Shown here one piece after another: positions 5,727 through 11,973 of a DNA stretch of 12,852 nt. The number at the start of each line of letters is the position of its first letter. Positions within the stretch are counted from its first letter, which is position 1. Made by a program: the position numbers and the translations under genes. The notes beneath the pieces were generated by a model. That model saw only the letters and a program-made list of their open reading frames with translations. It searched no databases and was not told the origin of the DNA. This DNA is from Candidatus Enterococcus ferrettii (lineage in GTDB: Bacteria; Bacillota; Bacilli; Lactobacillales; Enterococcaceae), in assembly GCF_017377655.1 (NCBI RefSeq), contig NZ_JAFREL010000110.1:1-12852 (forward strand). The letters are read 5' to 3'.

Positions 5727-6543
5727 CATTACTATCACCTGCTTTTGCTGCCTGCAGCTCACTGTAATCATACTCAATAGCGGTTTCCCGTCCAGGCAGA
5801 CGAACTTTAATTACGCGACTCAGTAAGTTTAGGCCCACTACCCGACCCTTACCGTCTGGCGTCTGCACTTCTTTTCCATAGTCTGGCAATTCCCGTTTCG
5901 CCGCTTCATATTCATTGTTTTCATACTTCAAGCAGCACATTAAGCGGCCGCACAAGCCTGAAATTTTGGTTGGGTTTAACGACAAGCCTTGATCTTTAGC
6001 CATTTTAATCGACACTGGAATAAAATCTCCCAAGAAGGTCGAACAGCACAACGGTCGGCCGCATGGACCAATCCCGCCTAGAATTTTCGCCTCATCACGA
6101 ACACCAATCTGACGAAGTTCTATCCGGGTGCGGAACACCGAAGCCAGATCCTTCACCAATTCACGAAAATCTACTCGACCATCCGCAGTGAAATAGAAGA
6201 TCATTTTGCTGCGATCAAAGGTATACTCCACTTGGATCAGCTTCATTTCCAGTTCGTGATCACGGATTTTTTCTTTGGCTACTTTAAAGGCTGCTTGTGC
6301 ATCGCGTTCGTTCTCTGACGCTTTTTGCAGTTCCTTTTCCGAAGCTTTATGCAAAATTGTTTTCAAATCATCAGATAAATCACTGGAGTCCATATCTAGC
6401 TTAGGGACGGCTACAGTGGCGATCTGATGCGCTTGCTGTGATTCAACTAATACTTTTTCATTGTAATAGTATTCGTTTTTGCCTGGTGCATAATAGTAAA
6501 TATGTCCAGCTTCGCGAAAACGGACACCGACAACTTCAACCAT
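5719..6543 (-). CDS. ricT: RicT (YaaT), PSP1-domain subunit of the RicAFT iron-sulfur complex
   Basis: In Bacillus subtilis RicT (YaaT) joins RicA (YmcA) and RicF (YlbF) in a complex that carries [4Fe-4S] clusters and promotes RNase Y-dependent mRNA maturation. The 274-residue protein has two cysteine-rich signatures, GPCGRPLCCSTF (159-170) and GLCGRLMCCLKYE (196-208), giving Cys161, 166, 167, 198, 203 and 204 as likely ligands. The PSP1 core includes VEYTFDRSKMIFYFTADGRV (105-124) and FRTRIELRQIGVRDEAK (137-153). A charged helix covers about 58-103. GGGAG precedes the ATG. It follows holB by 30 nt and overlaps yabA at its end, as expected from the Bacillus gene order. Confidence 0.94.
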   Translation of the reverse strand: MVEVVGVRFREAGHIYYYAPGKNEYYYNEKVLVESQQAHQIATVAVPKLDMDSSDLSDDLKTILHKASEKELQKASENERDAQAAFKVAKEKIRDHELEMKLIQVEYTFDRSKMIFYFTADGRVDFRELVKDLASVFRTRIELRQIGVRDEAKILGGIGPCGRPLCCSTFLGDFIPVSIKMAKDQGLSLNPTKISGLCGRLMCCLKYENNEYEAAKRELPDYGKEVQTPDGKGRVVGLNLLSRVIKVRLPGRETAIEYDYSELQAAKAGDSNDG

Positions 6544-6561
6544 TGGTCTCCCTACTCTCTG

Positions 6562-6601
6562 TAAAAAATAACATTAAGCAAAAATGACATGCAATGTTAT
6601 T
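6562..6601 (-). terminator. Weak terminator-like hairpin at the holB stop codon
   Basis: A perfect 9-bp inverted repeat, AATAACATT (6567-6575) and AATGTTATT (6593-6601), encloses a 17-nt loop and runs into Ts on the minus strand. The holB stop codon is in the 3' arm. The stem is A/T rich, so it is likely an attenuator at most, as ricT follows. Confidence 0.45.
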
Positions 6602-7515
6602 TGTTCTGCAATATTTTGAAAGGATACATTGGCCTCTAGTTTCTGATTCGCAAGTAAAATTTCTTCTAACAGATGGTTGTAGAAAGCGACTGTCTGTTGA
6701 TTTTGCTGAAGCATTTGGTCACGTTTTTCCTTCACGTAAAATGCTAGCATTTCAAAGGCTGTCCGCTGCTGCATCTTGTCCTTGAAAACTTTTACTAGTT
6801 TTTTTTGTACATAAATAAAGGCCTGCGGGTCCTGTTTTTCAAGGTAACTATACCATTGAATAACAGTATCCTTAGATTCATTAAACCATTCATCCTTTGA
6901 TATTTCAACTGCTTTTGTATAACTATTTGTTAAATTCGTCAAGAGTTTCGCTGATTTGAGAGGGATGTGTGCTTCTTTTTCCAACTGTTCGACTAATTTA
7001 GCTGTCGACAATGCTTGAAAATGAATAATTTGACAACGAGAACGAATGGTCGGTAGGATCTTGCCGATGGCTTGTGTTTCCAAAATAATCATAAAATTCG
7101 CGGGCGGTTCTTCCAGAAATTTCAGTAAACTATTGGCAGAATTGGTGTTCATTTTTTCTGCTTCATGAATTAATACAACCTTTTTAGCTGATTCAAAGCC
7201 GCTTTTTCCCAGCTCTGTCTGCAGCTGTCGAATTTGTTCTACCTTGATTGTTTGGCCATCTGGTGCTACTTCCACCACATCGGGATGTTCATGATTGCCG
7301 ATACGTAAACAATTGTTACATTCTTCACACGGCATTCCGTCTCTTAAGGATAGACAGAACAGGTGCTTAGTAAACCATATGGCCATTTCAGCTTTTCCTG
7401 TTCCCAAATCCCCTTCAAAAAGATAAGCATGGGCTAAACGACCATGCTTAAAACTGTTCTGTAATTGACGGAAGACCACCGGTTGAAGTTGTTGGAGTTT
7501 CTCTGCTTCTGTCAT
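6574..7515 (-). CDS. holB: DNA polymerase III delta prime subunit
   Basis: The delta prime subunit is the stator of the clamp loader that places the sliding clamp on primed DNA. The 313-residue protein has the AAA+ fold. The P-loop is degenerate, GDLGTGKA (35-42), with Ala where Ser/Thr would coordinate magnesium, as expected for a subunit that does not hydrolyse ATP. A zinc module has Cys54, 63, 66 and 69. VVLIHEAEKM (113-122) replaces the Walker B aspartate with His, LLKFLEEPP is at 130-138, and the SRC motif at 158-160 is the residue set that supplies the arginine finger. The gene starts 1 nt after the darA stop codon with only a weak ribosome site, so it is probably translated by coupling. 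Confidence 0.95.
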   Translation of the reverse strand: MTEAEKLQQLQPVVFRQLQNSFKHGRLAHAYLFEGDLGTGKAEMAIWFTKHLFCLSLRDGMPCEECNNCLRIGNHEHPDVVEVAPDGQTIKVEQIRQLQTELGKSGFESAKKVVLIHEAEKMNTNSANSLLKFLEEPPANFMIILETQAIGKILPTIRSRCQIIHFQALSTAKLVEQLEKEAHIPLKSAKLLTNLTNSYTKAVEISKDEWFNESKDTVIQWYSYLEKQDPQAFIYVQKKLVKVFKDKMQQRTAFEMLAFYVKEKRDQMLQQNQQTVAFYNHLLEEILLANQKLEANVSFQNIAEQITLHVIFA

Positions 7516-7516
7516 C

Positions 7517-7846
7517 TTAATATTGATGGAACCCTTCTACCGGCATAATGAACACGGTGGCTCCGCCAACTTCTACTTCCACTGGATAAGGTACTTGACC
7601 GTCCAATGAAATATCTAGCGTAACAGGTGTTGTTACGTATTGTGTACGAGACTGGCAAGTTTCCTTGATTAATTCAAGAGCTTCTTCTACCCGCTCGTCT
7701 TCAATCCCTACGATGAAGGTGCTGTTGCCTGCCTTTAAAAATCCGCCAGTAGAAGAAAGCTTTGTCGCACGGATATTGGCGTCGATAAATTCATTTGCTA
7801 AACGGTTGGAGTCCTTGTCTTGGACAATGGCCATAATTAATTTCAT
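7517..7846 (-). CDS. darA: Cyclic-di-AMP receptor DarA/PstA (YaaQ), PII-like
   Basis: DarA (PstA in Listeria and Staphylococcus) is a trimeric PII-like protein that binds c-di-AMP; its downstream targets are not settled. The 109-residue protein matches full length. Family landmarks are MKLIMAIVQDKDSNRL at the start, NIRATKLSSTGGFLKAGN (24-41), which includes the ligand-contacting Arg26-Thr28 and GGFL segments, STFIVGIEDERVEE (42-55) and the closing VGGATVFIMPVEGFHQY. An AGAGGTG ribosome site lies 6 nt before the ATG. It sits 13 nt after tmk and 1 nt before holB. The yaaR gene that separates darA from holB in Bacillus is missing here. Confidence 0.95.
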   Translation of the reverse strand: MKLIMAIVQDKDSNRLANEFIDANIRATKLSSTGGFLKAGNSTFIVGIEDERVEEALELIKETCQSRTQYVTTPVTLDISLDGQVPYPVEVEVGGATVFIMPVEGFHQY

Positions 7847-7859
7847 TTTCTACACCTCT

Positions 7860-8504
7860 CTAGTTTTGAAAATACTTAGGGTAACGGGAGATTAATTCGT
7901 AAAAACAATCCTCCACGACTAATTCTAGACGTTTCCTAGCGTCGATTTTGATAATTCGTTCAGAATGCTCATCCGCCAATTTTAAATAAGCGTGACGAAC
8001 CCGCTGATGGAATTGCAGCCCCTCTGCATCCAGCCGATCAATTTGATTTTTCCGACTGCTCATAATGCGCTGTAGGCCAGTATCAGAATCAACATCTAAG
8101 TAAAGAGTGATATCGGGAACAGTTCCTTCAATGGCAAATTCATTAATTTGAGCTACTTCTCGCATCCCAATTCCACGACCTGCTCCTTGATAAGCCAACG
8201 AGCTGTCAACAAAACGGTCACACAGCACGATTTTTCCTTGCTCTAAGGCAGGCCAAATCTTTTCAATTAGATGCTGTCTGCGAGCTGCTGCATAAAGCAG
8301 TGCTTCTGTCCGATCATCCATTCGATCATTTTTAGGGTCCAAAATCACTTGACGAATCTTTTCAGCAATCGGAATCCCACCAGGTTCTCTGGTTTTTACG
8401 ATATCCTTGGTAGCGACCTGTTGCAAGCGAGGAAACAATTCCTCAATCACGCTTGTCTTGCCAGCGCCATCTGGACCTTCAATAGTAATAAATAAGCCGT
8501 TCAC
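7860..8504 (-). CDS. tmk: Thymidylate kinase
   Basis: Tmk phosphorylates dTMP to dTDP with ATP, the step common to de novo and salvage dTTP synthesis. The 214-residue protein has the P-loop GPDGAGKT (10-17), TREPGG (38-43), the thymidylate kinase signature CDRFVDSSLAYQG (95-107) with Phe in place of the more usual Tyr after DR, and the lid region SSRKNQIDRLD (149-159). The start is GTG at 8502-8504, about 10 nt after GGAGG. A closer ATG is out of frame and opens only a 10-codon reading frame. It probably begins a new transcription unit tmk-darA-holB-ricT-yabA-rsmI, since a terminator and a -10 element lie just upstream. Confidence 0.96.
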   Translation of the reverse strand: MNGLFITIEGPDGAGKTSVIEELFPRLQQVATKDIVKTREPGGIPIAEKIRQVILDPKNDRMDDRTEALLYAAARRQHLIEKIWPALEQGKIVLCDRFVDSSLAYQGAGRGIGMREVAQINEFAIEGTVPDITLYLDVDSDTGLQRIMSSRKNQIDRLDAEGLQFHQRVRHAYLKLADEHSERIIKIDARKRLELVVEDCFYELISRYPKYFQN

Positions 8505-8534
8505 TCTTCATTTGCCTCCATTAGTTCTATTCTC

Positions 8535-8540
8535 ATTGTA
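8535..8540 (-). promoter_or_regulatory. Candidate -10 element of the tmk operon
   Basis: TACAAT on the minus strand lies 4 nt past the T run of the recR terminator and about 30 nt before the tmk start. The -35 region would overlap the terminator stem and matches poorly. The call rests on the hexamer and its position between a terminator and the next gene. Confidence 0.4.
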
Positions 8541-8543
8541 CAC

Positions 8544-8580
8544 AAAAACGTCGTGAAAGAAAAACCTAGAGTTCACGACG
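8544..8580 (-). terminator. Terminator overlapping the 3' end of recR
   Basis: CGTCGTGAA (8572-8580 read on the minus strand) pairs perfectly with TTCACGACG (8549-8557) over 9 bp, with a 14-nt loop, followed by TTTTT. The 5' arm lies within the last codons of recR and the stop codon (8566-8568) is in the loop. It probably ends an ebfC-recR transcript. Confidence 0.8.
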
Positions 8581-9162
8581 TCCTTCCACCGCTTTTAGCA
8601 AAGTCACTTCATCTGCATATTCAATGTCACTGCCAACGGACAATCCGTGAGCCAAACGCGTAACTTTTATTCCTGCGGGCTTGATCAGCCGCGACAAGTA
8701 GATGGCCGTTGCTTCGCCTTCCGTCGTTGCGTTGGTAGCAATAATGACTTCTTTTACTTCATCGTCATGCAGACGTTTAATCAATGGTGCAACATTAATA
8801 TCTTCTGGGCCTGTTCCCTCCACCGGTGACAGAACTCCGTGAAGTACATGATACAGGCCATGGTAATCACGAACCTTCTCCAAAGCCATTACATCTTTAG
8901 GCTCCTCTACGACTAAGATCGTGCTGCGATCACGCGTAGTATCCCGGCATATTTCGCAAGGGTCCTCTTCTGTGATATTGCCGCATACACTGCAAAAATG
9001 CAGATCCCGCTTCACACTGATAAGTGAGCGGGCAAAGTCATTTACGGTTTCGTCTTTCATATCAATGGTAAAGAAAGCTAGGCGCGTAGCCGTTTTCTGT
9101 CCGATTCCCGGCAGCTTCATATAGCTTTCGATCAATTTTGCTATTGGTTCAGGGTATTGCAT
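8566..9162 (-). CDS. recR: Recombination mediator RecR
   Basis: RecR works with RecO (and RecF) to load RecA on SSB-coated single-stranded DNA at gaps. The 198-residue protein has the full domain order: a helix-hairpin-helix at about 14-30 ([14 protein letters not shown]), a zinc finger with Cys57, 60, 69 and 72, a Toprim domain at about 80-175 with VVEEPKD (84-90) and [14 protein letters not shown] (140-153), and the C-terminal [13 protein letters not shown] segment. An AAGGAAG ribosome site precedes the ATG. It follows ebfC by 36 nt, the normal pairing. Confidence 0.97.
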   Translation of the reverse strand: MQYPEPIAKLIESYMKLPGIGQKTATRLAFFTIDMKDETVNDFARSLISVKRDLHFCSVCGNITEEDPCEICRDTTRDRSTILVVEEPKDVMALEKVRDYHGLYHVLHGVLSPVEGTGPEDINVAPLIKRLHDDEVKEVIIATNATTEGEATAIYLSRLIKPAGIKVTRLAHGLSVGSDIEYADEVTLLKAVEGRREL

Positions 9163-9198
9163 GGCCTACTTCCTTTCAACCGATTAACCGAAAAGCAA

Positions 9199-9522
9199 TT
9201 ACATCCCAGGCAGTCCTTTGGTGTATTTGCCCATTGTTGCTTCGGTTTCTTCACTTATTTTTGTTAGCGCATCGTTTACAGCCAAGATAATCATATCTTG
9301 CAGCATATCTGGATCTTCTGGATCGATTAATTCAGAATTGATTTCCACTGCTTTCATCGTTTTATCACCAGTGAAAACAACTTTTACTAAATCATTAGTT
9401 GCAGCACCGAAAAATTCTTTTTTATCCAATTCTTCCTGAGCCTTTACCATTTCCTTTTGCATTTTTTGCATTTGTTTCATCATACCTTGCATATTTCCCA
9501 TTCCACGCATCATATTAGCCAC
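9199..9522 (-). CDS. ebfC: YbaB/EbfC nucleoid-associated protein
   Basis: YbaB/EbfC proteins are small dimeric DNA-binding proteins found between dnaX and recR in most bacteria. The 107-residue protein shows the Met/Gln/Lys-rich N-terminal helix ([20 protein letters not shown]), the core [20 protein letters not shown] and the [19 protein letters not shown] helix. The start is uncertain. The frame opens with GTG at 9520-9522 ([10 protein letters not shown]), and ATG codons at 9511-9513 and 9508-9510 would give the more usual MMRGMGN. No strong ribosome site distinguishes them; an A/G-rich stretch just upstream belongs to the 151-bp repeat. The 455-bp gap to dnaX is unusually long for this gene pair. 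Confidence 0.93.
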   Translation of the reverse strand: MANMMRGMGNMQGMMKQMQKMQKEMVKAQEELDKKEFFGAATNDLVKVVFTGDKTMKAVEINSELIDPEDPDMLQDMIILAVNDALTKISEETEATMGKYTKGLPGM

Positions 9523-9867
9523 ATCTCTTTCTTTTTTATGAATTAATTTTTCTATGAAAAATTAGTCTGTTTTTCATTTCAAATACCATTCTGCTGAATT
9601 ACTTTAGCCTTGTAAAGTTTTACTTTATCGTTTTTCTTTTCTACTCTGTTACACTGCGAAAAGCAGAACTGGCATCTCTTTCTTTTTTATGAATTAATTT
9701 TTCTGTGAAAAATTAGTCTGTTTGTCATTTCGAATACCATTCTGCTAAATTAATTTAGCCTTATAAAGTTTTACTTTGACGTTCTTCTTTTCTACTCGAT
9801 TACACTGCGAAAAGCAGAACTGGCATCTCTTTCTTTTTTATGAATTAATTTTTCGTTTCGAATACCT
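9523..9867. repeat. 151-bp direct tandem repeat, two full copies and a degraded third
   Basis: Copy A (9523-9673) and copy B (9674-9824) are both 151 bp and differ at about 11 positions by my count. A third copy starts at 9825, is identical for about 32 nt, then skips about 25 nt and rejoins for about 10 nt before diverging near 9867. AAGCAGAAC, which ends each full copy, recurs at 9962-9970 beside dnaX, so copy C may be a diverged full unit. Each full copy holds the perfect hairpin TAATTTTTC-3 nt-GAAAAATTA, and copy B also holds the 16-bp palindrome GCTAAATTAATTTAGC. No protein gene of credible length is inside. The repeat reaches the ebfC start. Confidence 0.92.
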
Positions 9868-9876
9868 ATTTCTATT

Positions 9877-9911
9877 ATTATAGCTCACTTTAGACGTTGA
9901 TAATCTAAAGT
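9877..9911 (-). promoter_or_regulatory. Candidate ebfC-recR promoter overlapped by a dyad
   Basis: TATAAT on the minus strand (9877-9882) is a perfect -10. Upstream, across the -35 position, lies a perfect 8-bp dyad ACTTTAGA (9887-9894) and TCTAAAGT (9904-9911) with a 9-nt centre. No good -35 hexamer is visible. The dyad lacks a T run, so it is not a dnaX terminator; an operator is possible. Transcripts from here would carry the repeats as a leader of about 350 nt. Confidence 0.45.
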
Positions 9912-9977
9912 TGCTTGAAGCTATCTTGTTACTCTTTTTTGGTCTACATTTCTTTACTGATAAGCAGAACGGATCGA

Positions 9978-11714
9978 TCAATCTTCTTGAATAGTAACTA
10001 AATCTCCGAAAAGACTTTTTGCCTGTTCAACGACCTGGTTTTCTTCTGGAATTAGTTCGATTTCTCCCTCATCCTCTGCGTCGCTGACTTCTGGCTTCAT
10101 GTCTTTGTGCTGACTGACATATGATTGACGTAACCGAGGCCAGCTTTCTCTGGTTATAAAGACAAACTCTGGTGAATAATCTTTAATCATCAAACCTAGA
10201 GAGTTTTGCATGTTGGTGCGTAGTTCTTCATTACCATCTGCTCGTTGACAAACAATCTCATAATCAAAAGCTAACAGCAGGAGACTGGGACCCGCTGCAA
10301 CTGGTTCACTGGCCTTAAGCAGTGCCCGTTGAGTTACAGGTAATGCCATTAACAAATCTTCCCACACACCACGGATTCCTTGAAGATGATCCTTGGTCGC
10401 CTCTGAAAGTACTTGATAGACCCGTTCAGTCGGAATCCGATACGCACTGCTGGTTTTCTTCGGTGCTCTTGCCTTAGGTTCATCAGCTTTCCCAGGAGCA
10501 GCTGGTCGATCCTTCAGCTGTTTGACTTCTGTTTGCAGCTGAACAATTTGCCGTTTTAGCTCCACAATATCCTCATTGTCAACCGGAGTACCATCTGCTT
10601 CACCACTACCACTGCTGACAGCCGGAGCTGTATTGGTTGGCGGTGCCGCCAATTTCACAGTAGCCACCTCTAGATAAACATTGGCATGATTGGTGAAACG
10701 AATCTCATTTTGGGTTTCACTTAAAATCTTAATCATCCAGTAGAAGCGATCCGCTGCTGTCTTTTCCGCCAATTCTTTGAAGGTGTCAGTTAAGTTAGCT
10801 CGTTCGTTTAGCAATTGTGGGGCTTGCTGATACATTAGCAAGTCTCGGCAATACAGCAGTAAATCCTCCGTCAAACGACGTGCTTCTTTACCTTCTGCCA
10901 AAATATTTTCCAACACCTCTAAAGCTGCACTGACATTTTGTTCTAGACATGCGGAAATAAACGCATCCATCATTTCGGTGGTTAAACTGCCGGTAACTGC
11001 TAGAGCATCGGCTAACGTAATTGTCTCATCACTAAAGGAGATCGCCTGATCCAAAATGCTCAAAGCATCCCGCATCCCACCTTCAGCAGCGCGAGCAATT
11101 ACTGATAGTGCTTGCTCTTCATAAGTCTGGTTACTAGCTTCTAAAATGTGCTGCATTCGACCAACAATCGCTTGCACGCTGATCCGTTTGAAATCAAAAC
11201 GCTGGGTTCGGGAAATGATCGTCGCCGGAATTTTGTGGGGTTCAGTTGTCGCTAAAATAAAAATTACATGCTCTTTAGGTTCCTCTAAGGTTTTCAACAA
11301 AGCGTTGAAAGCCCCTGTAGAAAGCATATGTACTTCATCAATAATATATACTTTGTATTCAGCAGTCGTTGGTGCATAGTTTGCTCGATCTCGAATGAAA
11401 CGGATTTCTTCTACACCGTTGTTGCTGGCCGCATCAATTTCAATCACATCTTCTTGACGTCCTTCGGTAATCGAACGGCACATTTCACATTCATTACATG
11501 GTTCACCGTCGACACTGTTGGGACAATTGATGGCTTTGGCAAAGATTTTTGCAGCACTGGTTTTCCCGGTTCCTCTCGGTCCGGTAAACAAATATGCATG
11601 AGAGGTCTTTTTTTGTTTAATTGCGTTTTTCAGCGTTTTCGTAATCGCCTCTTGTCCAACCACATCGTCAAAACGCTGCGAACGCCAGACACGATATAGT
11701 GCTTGATATGCCAT
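9978..11714 (-). CDS. dnaX: DNA polymerase III tau subunit (DnaX)
   Basis: DnaX is the ATPase core of the clamp loader and, through its C-terminal part, links the polymerase and helicase. The 578-residue protein has Walker A GPRGTGKT (45-52), a zinc module with Cys64, 73, 76 and 79, Walker B VYIIDEVHM (122-130), LLKTLEEP (139-146) and the SRTQRF box (168-173). A Pro/Ala/Ser-rich linker and a coiled segment follow at about 365-440, and then the tau-specific C-terminus, ending in an acidic stretch and SLFGDLVTIQED. The ATG at 11712-11714 follows GAGGGTG and gives the family start MAYQALYRVWR; an upstream in-frame extension of 13 codons is not supported. I see no A-rich slippery site, so a shorter gamma product by frameshifting is not indicated. 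Confidence 0.97.
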   Translation of the reverse strand: MAYQALYRVWRSQRFDDVVGQEAITKTLKNAIKQKKTSHAYLFTGPRGTGKTSAAKIFAKAINCPNSVDGEPCNECEMCRSITEGRQEDVIEIDAASNNGVEEIRFIRDRANYAPTTAEYKVYIIDEVHMLSTGAFNALLKTLEEPKEHVIFILATTEPHKIPATIISRTQRFDFKRISVQAIVGRMQHILEASNQTYEEQALSVIARAAEGGMRDALSILDQAISFSDETITLADALAVTGSLTTEMMDAFISACLEQNVSAALEVLENILAEGKEARRLTEDLLLYCRDLLMYQQAPQLLNERANLTDTFKELAEKTAADRFYWMIKILSETQNEIRFTNHANVYLEVATVKLAAPPTNTAPAVSSGSGEADGTPVDNEDIVELKRQIVQLQTEVKQLKDRPAAPGKADEPKARAPKKTSSAYRIPTERVYQVLSEATKDHLQGIRGVWEDLLMALPVTQRALLKASEPVAAGPSLLLLAFDYEIVCQRADGNEELRTNMQNSLGLMIKDYSPEFVFITRESWPRLRQSYVSQHKDMKPEVSDAEDEGEIELIPEENQVVEQAKSLFGDLVTIQED

Positions 11715-11745
11715 AGTCACCCTCTTTTCTTTTGAGCCCTGCTTT

Positions 11746-11790
11746 AAAATCACCGCCTTTTATTATACGTGATTTTGAAAAAAAATACTA
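11746..11790 (-). promoter_or_regulatory. Candidate dnaX promoter with flanking dyad
   Basis: TATAAT (11762-11767 on the minus strand) is a perfect -10 about 48 nt before the dnaX ATG; the best-placed -35 (TAGTAT, 11785-11790) is weak. A perfect 8-bp inverted repeat, AAAATCAC (11746-11753) and GTGATTTT (11769-11776), brackets the -10 element. Promoter by position and -10 match; a regulatory role for the dyad is inference. Confidence 0.55.
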
Positions 11791-11804
11791 CATTAAAACT
11801 GATT

Positions 11805-11973
11805 GCTTAGCGAGTTCGTGAACTACCCGTCACTTAGCTAAACCAATCGGTTCTTCACGCTTGAAGTGGGAGTTTCTTGGGAACAGAGCTTACTTGCCAG
11901 CGGATTTCTTTGCCTGCAGCGGTTGCTCTTTTTTACCAAGCTATCCCCATAGTTCCTACGGTTCTTGATTTGG
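11805..11973 (-). ncRNA. IS200/IS605-type right end and probable omega RNA of TnpB
   Basis: The 170 bp after the tnpB stop codon have the structure of a TnpB guide RNA (omega RNA/reRNA) scaffold. On the minus strand the order is: a stem CCGTAG-GAA-CTATGG closed by ACCAA/TTGGT; an AGAGC/GCTCT stem (11885-11889 with 11925-11929) around a loop with CCGCTG twice; a CTTCA-AGCG-TGAAG hairpin; AACC-GATT-GGTT; and a subterminal hairpin GTGA-8 nt-TCAC (11818-11833) nested in TTAGC/GCTAA. In this system the RNA runs from within tnpB to the element end, and the host DNA just beyond, here toward dnaX, supplies the guide. The exact end, about 11800-11817, cannot be fixed by eye. Confidence 0.65.

Noticed and set aside
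9536..9589. A 17-codon minus-strand ORF ([17 protein letters not shown]) kept in repeat copies A and B, with two of three changes synonymous
   Set aside because: Too short and without a ribosome site; three differences are too few to argue selection, and copy C breaks the frame.
9649..9826. Eight-residue ORF MPVLLFAV present at both repeat junctions (9649-9675 and 9800-9826), resembling the short hydrophobic pheromones of enterococci
   Set aside because: No clear ribosome site, no lipoprotein-type precursor, and the duplication simply follows from the 151-bp repeat. Similarity to pheromones is only in hydrophobicity and length.
10440..10490. A possible programmed frameshift in dnaX that would give a gamma product
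   Set aside because: The linker codes Lys-Lys as AAG AAA, but no A AAA AAG type slippery run with a downstream stop was found.
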